Part shown: positions 1-6,000 of the stretch, one piece after another
Position numbering within the stretch: the stretch's first letter is position 1
How the letters are laid out: each line of letters begins with the position of its first letter
NCBI GenBank assembly: GCA_030614245.1
Contig: JAUWKK010000071.1
Coordinates: forward strand, 1-10,047
Direction of reading: 5' to 3'
Origin: Planctomycetota bacterium
Lineage (GTDB): Bacteria; Planctomycetota; PUPC01; JABMSA01; JAUWKK01
DNA length: 10,047 nucleotides
Notes under the pieces: generated by a model
Database searches by the model: none
The model's input: only the letters and a program-made list of their open reading frames with translations
Told to the model about the DNA's origin: nothing
Program-made: the position numbers and the translations under genes

Positions 1-506
1 AGCAGGAGCCGGAGACCAAAGAGCTGAGGCAGAAGGCCGCGGAGCGCGACGAGTATTACAACAAGTGGCTGCGCGCCCACGCCGACTATGCAAACCTGCA
101 ACAGCGCTCGCGCCGCGAGATAGCAGAGTCAACGATGCGAGGCGTGCAGAGTATGGTCGAAGACTTCCTGCCGGTGCTCGACGATTTCGAGCGAGCCCTG
201 CTCGTTGCCGATGCAGGCCACGACTTCGAGCAGTTGATAGATGGTGTTCGGCTCGCTCAACAGGGCATCAACAGCGCACTTGGTAAGCACGGCGTCGAGC
301 CGATCATCGCCAAGGGCCGGAAGTTCGATCCGAACATCCACGAGGCCATCGCCGCGCAGCCGGACCCCGACGCCGCCGACGGCACCGTAAGCGAAGAAAT
401 ACGCCGAGGATATCGCATAGCCGACCGCGTCATCAGACCGGCACAGGTCGTTGTCGCACGGAATCAGCAACCCCGGGAAAGCGACTCAGAGAAAAGCGAG
501 AAGTGA
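1..506 (+). CDS. grpE: GrpE nucleotide exchange factor (5'-truncated)
   Basis: GrpE releases ADP from DnaK (Hsp70) in the cytoplasm and so drives the chaperone cycle. The window opens inside the gene; the first whole codon is at position 3 and 167 codons remain before TGA at 504-506. Visible in order are a charged helical stretch (KELRQKAAERDEYYNKWLRAHADYANLQQR) typical of the long dimerising coiled coil, then VLDDFERAL at the head of the four-helix region, then the C-terminal beta domain with GVEPI, KFDPNIHEAI, GYRIADRVIRPAQVVVA. These blocks match the GrpE family closely and in the right order. The protein ends in a short hydrophilic tail (ESDSEKSEK). Six bases separate it from the next gene, so the two are probably co-transcribed. 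The true start, and whether dnaK or dnaJ lies upstream, cannot be seen. Confidence 0.95.
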   Translation, partial: QEPETKELRQKAAERDEYYNKWLRAHADYANLQQRSRREIAESTMRGVQSMVEDFLPVLDDFERALLVADAGHDFEQLIDGVRLAQQGINSALGKHGVEPIIAKGRKFDPNIHEAIAAQPDPDAADGTVSEEIRRGYRIADRVIRPAQVVVARNQQPRESDSEKSEK

Positions 507-512
507 GAGACT

Positions 513-821
513 ATGCCCACGTATGAATACCGGTGCAAGGATTGCGGGCACACCTTCGAGAAGTTTCAGAGCATTACCGCACGCCGGATCACCAAGTGCC
601 CGGTGTGCACCGGGCGGGTCGAGCGCATGATCGGCTCCGGCTCCGCCGTCATCTTCCGAGGCTCAGGATTCTACCAGACCGACTACCGTTCGAGCGAATA
701 TAAGAAGCAGGCCAGCGCCGACAAGGACGCCACGCCGTCCCAGGGAAACGCTTCAAAGACGGACGGCTCAGAGACCAAATCGAAGAACTCGAAGCCGAAT
801 GATACAGCCCCGGCCGGCTAA
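513..821 (+). CDS. FmdB-family zinc-ribbon protein
   Basis: A 102-residue cytoplasmic protein. Residues 1-45 form the FmdB/CxxC_CxxC_SSSS putative regulatory zinc ribbon: it starts MPTYEYRC, with C8-x2-C11 and C29-x2-C32 as the four presumed zinc ligands. A short region (about 45-65) resembles the family's GSGSAVIFRGSGFYxTDY segment, which is common in these proteins. From about residue 65 the tail is low-complexity and hydrophilic (S, K, D, N, T, P) and is likely disordered. The role of the family is not settled; the name comes from a proposed regulator of formamidase/amide genes, and many members sit in housekeeping clusters. Start: the ATG lies six bases after the grpE stop and gives the canonical N-terminus. 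The family call is firm, the function is not. Confidence 0.9.
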   Translation: MPTYEYRCKDCGHTFEKFQSITARRITKCPVCTGRVERMIGSGSAVIFRGSGFYQTDYRSSEYKKQASADKDATPSQGNASKTDGSETKSKNSKPNDTAPAG

Positions 822-840
822 CAGAAGAACTCGGATTGAA

Positions 841-1023
841 ATGACCGAATTCAAATGCCGCACCTGTGGCAGAAAAGTTATCTGCGAACGCCTCGAAGAC
901 GCACCCACGCTGCCTTTCTGCAGCGAGAGGTGCAGGTTGCTCGATCTAGGCAAGTGGTTCGATGGCGAACACGTCATTCCGGGCGAATCGTTGCCAGAGG
1001 ACGAAGAAGAACCGGAGAACTGA
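841..1023 (+). CDS. yacG: YacG-type DNA gyrase inhibitor / zinc-binding protein
   Basis: A 60-residue protein with the YacG zinc-finger pattern: C6-x2-C9 near the N-terminus, then LPFCSERCRLLDLGKWF, in which C27 and C31 complete the Cys4 zinc site and DLGxW is the family signature. The acidic tail (EDEEEPEN) is also usual. In E. coli YacG binds GyrB and blocks DNA binding by gyrase; that role is carried over from the family. I chose the ATG at 841 rather than the in-frame ATG at 799, which overlaps the preceding gene and adds residues without family similarity. No strong Shine-Dalgarno is visible. It starts 19 bases after the FmdB-type gene and is probably the last gene of the grpE transcript. 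Confidence 0.9.
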   Translation: MTEFKCRTCGRKVICERLEDAPTLPFCSERCRLLDLGKWFDGEHVIPGESLPEDEEEPEN

Positions 1024-1204
1024 CAGCAACCGTTTCTCCCTCGTCAACCACAGAAAGGCAACCACAGATGAACGCTGATAAACGCTGATAGGGAAGAGTC
1101 CGCATCTGTGTTACTGGCAGGGGCAGCATGTACTGAACATGCATTGCGAACGGAATGCTGTTCTGATGTCATTCTGAGCGAAGCGAAGAATCTTTGGCAT
1201 GTGG

Positions 1205-1224
1205 TGCAGCCTTTCCAGGCTGCA
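1205..1224. repeat. Perfect 8-bp hairpin, TTCC loop
   Basis: TGCAGCCT, loop TTCC, AGGCTGCA: a perfect inverted repeat inside the MITE-like unit. No T-run follows on either strand, so it is not a classical intrinsic terminator. Confidence 0.6.
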
Positions 1225-1236
1225 AATGCATGAATT

Positions 1237-1255
1237 GGCAGGCTAAAAGCCTGCC
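1237..1255. repeat. Perfect 8-bp hairpin, AAA loop
   Basis: GGCAGGCT, loop AAA, AGCCTGCC, 12 bases after the previous hairpin. It is followed by CCACG rather than a T-run. The pair of adjacent hairpins looks like the core of the dispersed element. Confidence 0.6.
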
Positions 1256-1349
1256 CCACGTTATGAAAGATGCTTCCCTGCCCGCCTAATGAGGGGCTCA
1301 GAGCTCAGCATGACAAGGCTTGGCGTTTCTGCCGGTTACTAAATGGCCC

Positions 1350-1366
1350 CCCTGCCTTCGGCAGGG
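1350..1366. repeat. Perfect 7-bp hairpin upstream of der
   Basis: CCCTGCC, loop TTC, GGCAGGG, directly abutting the second 37-base repeat copy and 85 bases before the der start codon. It could fold in the der leader if transcription starts upstream, but no T-run follows. Confidence 0.55.
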
Positions 1367-1451
1367 ATAAACGCTGATCGGGAAGAATCGGTACCTGTGT
1401 TAATCTGCGGTTTCATCCCCAGCCGCCGGAACGATCCCGGAGCAAGACCAG

Positions 1452-2786
1452 ATGGACATGCCCTGTGCCGTCATCGCCGGCCGCCCGAACGTCGGCAAGT
1501 CGACGCTGTTCAACATGCTCGCCCGCGAGCGCGTCGCTATCGTCGATCCCACCAGCGGTGTCACGCGCGACCGGCTGTCGAGGAACATCCGGCACGAGGA
1601 TCGCGCATTCGAGCTCGTCGATACCGGCGTAATGACTTCGCTCTCGGAGGACGAACTGGACAACGAAGTCCAGCGTCAGATCGACATCGCCCTCGGCGAG
1701 GCCGACATCGTCCTGTTCATCGTCGACGTCAAGGCCGGGCTGCTCCCTTTCGACAGTGAAATCGCCGACAGGCTGCGGCGGCTGGAGAAACCCGCGCTTC
1801 TGATTGCCAACAAGTGCGACACGGAGAAGGCCGAACGCAGCGCAACGGATTTCTTCGCGCTCGGGCTTGGCGAGCCGATCGGAGTGTCCGCGCTTCTCGG
1901 ACGCGGCCGATATGAACTGCTCGACGCCATACTCGAACGCATCCCCCGGTTCGAGCCGCCCGAGAGCCGCGGCGAGTTCGCGATGAAGCTCGCAATCGTC
2001 GGCAAGCGCAACGTCGGCAAGTCGACGTTCATCAACTGCCTCGCCCACGAAGACCGCGTCATTGTGAGCGAAACACCCGGCACGACGCGCGACGCGATCG
2101 ACGTGAGATTCGAGAAGGACGGCAGGCAGTTCGTCGCGATCGACACCGCCGGCGTGCTGAGAAAAGGCAAGGCCGATTCCGTCGGCTTCTACTCCATGGT
2201 CCGATCCGAACAGTCCATCCGCCAGGCAGATATCGTGCTGCTGATGCTCGAATCACTTGCCGACGTCTCACGGCTCGACAAGCGCCTTGCTCGCTACGTC
2301 ACCGACCCCCATAAGCCCTGCATCATCGTAGTCAACAAGTGGGACCTCGCAGAGGGCGTAGTCACCGGCGAGTTCGACGGGTACCTCTCGAAGACCCTGA
2401 CCGGGCTGAGCTACGCGCCGCTGAGCTTCACCTGTGCGAAGACCGGCCACAACGTCAGCGCGACGATCGACCTGGCGATGAGCCTGTACAAGCAGGCGGG
2501 CATCCGCGTGCCGACCGGCCGGCTCAACAAGGCGATCGATGAGATATTCACCCGCCGCCGCCCCAAATCGAGCGGCAAACATTCCCCGAAAATATACTAC
2601 GGCACGCAGGTCGGCACCCGCCCGCCGCACATCGTCCTGTTCGTCAACGATCCCGCCCAGTTCAGCAACTCCTACCGCCGGTACGTCGAGAACAGCTTCC
2701 GCAAGATACTCCCATTCGGAGAGATTCCCATTCGGATACGGTTCGAGATGAGCGGGCCGCAAGCTCAATTCCATGGACGCCCGTAG
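1452..2786 (+). CDS. der: Ribosome assembly GTPase Der (EngA)
   Basis: Der is an essential cytoplasmic GTPase with two tandem G domains and a KH-like domain, needed for maturation of the 50S subunit. The 444 residues show G domain 1 with P-loop GRPNVGKST (10-18), TSGVTRD switch I, DTG (57-59) and NKCD (120-123); G domain 2 with GKRNVGKST (184-192), PGTTRD, DTAG (from 231) and NKWD (295-298); and a KH-like C-terminus (about 355-444) containing VGTRPPHIVLFVNDP and PFGEIPIRIRFE. Length is normal for the family. The ATG at 1452 is favoured by GGAG at 1439-1442, nine bases upstream; an ATG at 1458 is the alternative. One oddity: the first G3 motif reads DTGV where DTGG is usual. The stop codon TAG lies inside a 28-bp palindrome, so the last few residues may have been set by a repeat insertion. 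The gene stands alone, flanked by repeats on both sides. Confidence 0.97.
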   Translation: MDMPCAVIAGRPNVGKSTLFNMLARERVAIVDPTSGVTRDRLSRNIRHEDRAFELVDTGVMTSLSEDELDNEVQRQIDIALGEADIVLFIVDVKAGLLPFDSEIADRLRRLEKPALLIANKCDTEKAERSATDFFALGLGEPIGVSALLGRGRYELLDAILERIPRFEPPESRGEFAMKLAIVGKRNVGKSTFINCLAHEDRVIVSETPGTTRDAIDVRFEKDGRQFVAIDTAGVLRKGKADSVGFYSMVRSEQSIRQADIVLLMLESLADVSRLDKRLARYVTDPHKPCIIVVNKWDLAEGVVTGEFDGYLSKTLTGLSYAPLSFTCAKTGHNVSATIDLAMSLYKQAGIRVPTGRLNKAIDEIFTRRRPKSSGKHSPKIYYGTQVGTRPPHIVLFVNDPAQFSNSYRRYVENSFRKILPFGEIPIRIRFEMSGPQAQFHGRP

Positions 2787-2810
2787 GGGCGGTTCGCGAA
2801 CCGCCCCTAC
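2783..2810. repeat. Perfect 28-bp palindrome overlapping the der stop
   Basis: The half-site GTAGGGGCGGTTCG is followed directly by its exact reverse complement, giving 28 bp of perfect dyad symmetry. Bases 2784-2786 are the TAG stop of der. A diverged copy lies at 7364-7391 and a related hairpin at 9976-10000, so this is a dispersed REP-like element. It could act as a transcript-end hairpin for der, although CACATCAG rather than a T-run follows. Confidence 0.9.
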
Positions 2811-2943
2811 ACATCAGCCTGGGCGGTAGTATTCGTTATCCGCCCTCGCTTCCTGTTCCATTCGTGCGCTCGGAACGTTCCACTGCGAAACCATATATCA
2901 GAAATCTGCTTGCACATGAACCGCCGAACCGCTAAGATGTGTT

Positions 2944-2971
2944 TTGACGAGAGTTTATTCTCAGCGAGAAT
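2944..2971 (+). promoter_or_regulatory. Candidate sigma-70-type promoter with overlapping inverted repeat
   Basis: TTGACG (2944-2949, five of six to the -35 consensus), a 16-base spacer, then GAGAAT (2966-2971, four of six to the -10). Transcription would begin near 2978, giving a leader of about 40 bases before the ATG at 3018. The -10 hexamer is one arm of a perfect inverted repeat, ATTCTC-AGC-GAGAAT (2957-2971), which could be an operator or a chance hairpin. A weaker alternative is TTGCAC (2910-2915), 17 bases, TAAGAT (2933-2938). Prediction from consensus only. Confidence 0.35.
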
Positions 2972-3004
2972 CATGCGGACACTTTCCAGTGGCTCAGGGA
3001 TTAC

Positions 3005-3009
3005 GAGGA
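3005..3009 (+). promoter_or_regulatory. Ribosome binding site deciding the start at 3018
   Basis: GAGGA at 3005-3009 lies eight bases before ATG 3018, a normal spacing. This choice puts a basic n-region and a hydrophobic core at the very N-terminus, as a signal peptide needs. The frame is open back to a TTG at 2910, but starting there would bury the signal sequence behind 36 unrelated residues. Confidence 0.6.
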
Positions 3010-3017
3010 TGAATATC

Positions 3018-6000
3018 ATGATGAAGAGAAATGCCGTCAGCCGCTGGCTGGCTGTCGCGACGTTACTGCTCTCGACTGCATCTACATTCGCTGCCGATCC
3101 GGCGTATTACGTGAAGAAAGGCACGTGGCAGGATACGATGCTGGCGTCGCGCGAGGCGCTAACGAAGCAAGAGACGGCAGAGGCCGAGCGCCGGAAGGCC
3201 GCGGGTGATTTACCACCCCAACTCGGCACGATGTATGCCATCGGGCCCTTCTACTACCAGAACGAAAAAGGCTTCAGCCACGCATTCCAGCCCGAGAAGG
3301 AGATAAACCTAAGCGCGCGTTACGGCAAGCTGAAATGGAAGAAGCACCCCGAATGGCGTGAACACGCGGTCGTGGGTCTCCCCGGCGGAAGTCACGCCTC
3401 AACATACATCTATAGAACGATCACCGTGCCGATGCCAATGACAGTCGATGGCGTATTCGGCGCCGACGACTACGTCAGAGCGTGGCTCAATGGCAAGGAG
3501 ATCCTCACGAACCACAGGATCAACACGCCGCCCAACAGGGTCAAGCTGCAGCTTGTGAAAGGCGAGAACCGCCTGCTGATTAAAGCAGTGAACCGGACCG
3601 GTGGCTATAACTTCGTGCATGGCACATCTCTCAAGCATGACACGACCAACCCGAAGAAGATCGCACGGGATGGGCTGTGGAAGCTGCTCGCACGCGACTT
3701 CGCAGACCCCAAGTTGCGCCGGCAGATGAACGTCGAGCGCCGCGACAACATCTGGACGCAGGACTGGCCTGTGGGCGATCTGAAAGCGCTGTCAGATAGA
3801 TACCTCAACGCGACTCGCGTCGCGTCGGCCAAAGCACAGGCGCAGAAGGTCGCGGGCAAGCTGAACGCAATCCGACCGCTTTACCACAAATCCAGGGCTA
3901 CCGAGAAGATCATGGCCGATCTCAAGGGCATCAACCGACGGTCGCTGCGGCTGGCCATCAAGGATCTGACCGCCACCTTCGGCCCGAAATACCCCAAGGG
4001 CAAGCATTACCTCGCCCGCCTCGATGCACTCGAAAAGAAACTGCCCGAGATCGCCGGACGCATGGCCGCAGGCGACGATGCCGCCACCAGGGATGCCGAG
4101 GAAATCGCCGCGATCAGCCGCGAGGCGCTGCTCGACAACCCGCTGCTGGACTTCGACAGGCTGCTCTTCATCCGCCGCAGGGCCAACAGAATGGGACTGC
4201 CGCAAAACTGGGAGGGCAACGGGGCCATTGCCAAGACCGGATACGACAACCAGTTGTCTGTCCTTTCGCCCGTCCGCCCCGACGGGCTTGTCTCCACGCT
4301 CTACCAGCCGGATGGCGGTAAGTTCGTCGGCGACATGGAGGTCCACTTTAATGGCGAGCGGCTGCTATTCTCGATGCCCGGCAGTCATGGCCGCTGGCAG
4401 GTGTTCGAGATAGGCGTCGACGGCAAAGGCTTGCGGCAAGTCTCGCTCGGCGAGCAGAGCGACGTCGACAGTTTCGACGCGTGCTACCTGCCGGACGGCA
4501 GGATCATAATCTGCTCGACGGCGTGCTTCCAGGGGATCCCTTGCGTAGGCGGCGGCAGTCCCGTCTCGCTGCTCTACATAATGGACGCCGACGGCAAGAA
4601 TATTCGGCAATTGACGTTCGCCCAGGATCATAGCTGGTGCCCCACTGTGCTCAACAACGGCCGAGTACTCTACTCTCGTTGGGAATACAGCGACACCCCG
4701 CAGTACTTCTCGCGCCTGCTATTTCACATGAATCCCGACGGCACCGCGCAGATGGAGTACTACGGCAGCAACTCTTACTGGCCGAACTCGATCTTCTATG
4801 CGCGGCCGGTTCCGGGTCACCCGACGAAGGTGGCTGCGATTATCTCGGGGCATCACGGTGTCCCCCGAATGGGCGAGCTGATTATCTTCGACCCGGCTAA
4901 GGGGCGCCACGAGGCGGACGGCGTCGTACAGCGCATCCCCGGATACGGCAAGAAAGTCGAGCCGATCATCCGCGATGCCCTCGTCAATTCAAGCTGGCCG
5001 AGGTTCCTCCATCCATACCCGCTCAGCGAGAAGTATTATCTCGTCTCGTGCAGGCTCAATCCGAGGTCACACTGGGGGCTTTACCTGGTTGACGTTTTCG
5101 ACAATCTACTGCCCCTGAAGGTCGAACCGGGCTACGCGCTGCTCGAGCCGACACCCGTGCGGAGCAGGCCAACGCCGCCTGCCGTCCCCGACAAGGTCGA
5201 CCTCACCCGCAAGGACGCCATCGTGTATATGGCGGATATCTACAAGGGCGACGGCCTGAAGGACGTGCCTCACGGCACTATCAAGAAGCTGCGCATCTAC
5301 GAGCCGCATTACGGCTACAACGGCATGGGCGGGCACATCAACATCGGCATCGACGGGCCCTGGGACGTCCACCGGATACTCGGCACCGTGCCCGTGCACA
5401 CCGACGGCTCCGCGCTGTTCCGCGTGCCGGCCAATATCCCGTTCACCATCCAGCCGCTCGATGCTGAAGGCCGGGCCGTCCAATTGATGCGTAGCTGGAT
5501 GACCGCAATGCCGGGCGAGACGCTCTCGTGCGTCGGCTGCCACGAGAAACAGAATACGACGCCGCCCCGCCGCAGGACGCTTGCCGCCGGTTATGACGTG
5601 GCCGAGATCGAGCCGTGGTACGGGCCGGCCAGGGGATTCGACTTCGTACGCGAAGTACAGCCGGTCCTCAATAAATACTGCGTCGGCTGCCACAACGGCA
5701 AGCCGCGCAAGGACGTGCCCAATTTCGCGGACACAAGACGCGGATGGAGGGGCTTCACCCGATCGTACATCGCACTGCATCCCTACGTCCGCCGGCCCGG
5801 CCCCGAGAGCGACTATCACCTTCAGATGCCCGCCGAGTACTACGCGAACACCAGCCAGCTCCCCCAGATGCTCAAGAAGGGCCACCACGGCGTCAAGCTC
5901 GATGATGAGGCGTGGGATCGCCTTTACACGTGGATCGACCTCAACGTCCCCGATAACGGCACGTGGGCCGAGCATCGGGGCAGGCAAGCCAGGTACCGCA

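Larger units (their letters stand above)
1167..1315. repeat. MITE-like unit with 13-bp terminal inverted repeats
   Basis: The left end TGTCATTCTGAGC (1167-1179) and the right end GCTCAGCATGACA (1303-1315) are complementary at 12 of 13 positions, bounding 149 bp without an open frame of note. The left end continues as GAAGCGAAGAATCT, a string seen in dispersed repeats of several phyla (from memory). Two hairpins lie inside: TGCAGCCT/AGGCTGCA at 1205-1224 with a TTCC loop, and GGCAGGCT/AGCCTGCC at 1237-1255 with an AAA loop. I see no clear target-site duplication, so mobility is inferred only from the terminal symmetry. Confidence 0.5.
1060..1412. repeat. Composite dispersed-repeat region between yacG and der
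   Basis: This explains most of the 428-bp gene-free gap 1024-1451. The outer ends are near-perfect inverted repeats: AACCACAGAT at 1060-1069 and ATCTGCGGTT at 1403-1412 (9 of 10 complementary). Inside are two direct copies of a 37-base unit, 1077-1113 and 1366-1402, identical at 32 of 37 positions and each starting GATAAACGCTGAT; the first copy is preceded by an extra AACGCTGATA, giving a tandem 10-mer at 1071-1090. Between the two copies lies the MITE-like unit listed separately. No convincing coding sequence is present. The resemblance to 'AACCACAGAT...' dispersed repeats of planctomycete-like genomes is from memory and is not proof of family. Confidence 0.7.

Noticed and set aside
1060..1412. 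CRISPR array or tandem-repeat locus
   Set aside because: Only two diverged 37-base copies, 289 bp apart, with no regular spacers and no cas genes nearby.
1413..2048. A 211-codon - strand frame opposite der
   Set aside because: It is fully antisense to the strongly conserved first GTPase domain of Der.
2783..2810. Intrinsic terminator of der
   Set aside because: The stem is ideal but no T-run follows on the + strand, and the same element occurs elsewhere as a dispersed repeat, so it is annotated as a repeat.
2910..3017. Upstream extension of the exported protein from TTG 2910
   Set aside because: It would place 36 unrelated residues before a clear signal peptide and it overlaps the best promoter; GAGGA eight bases before ATG 3018 supports the later start.
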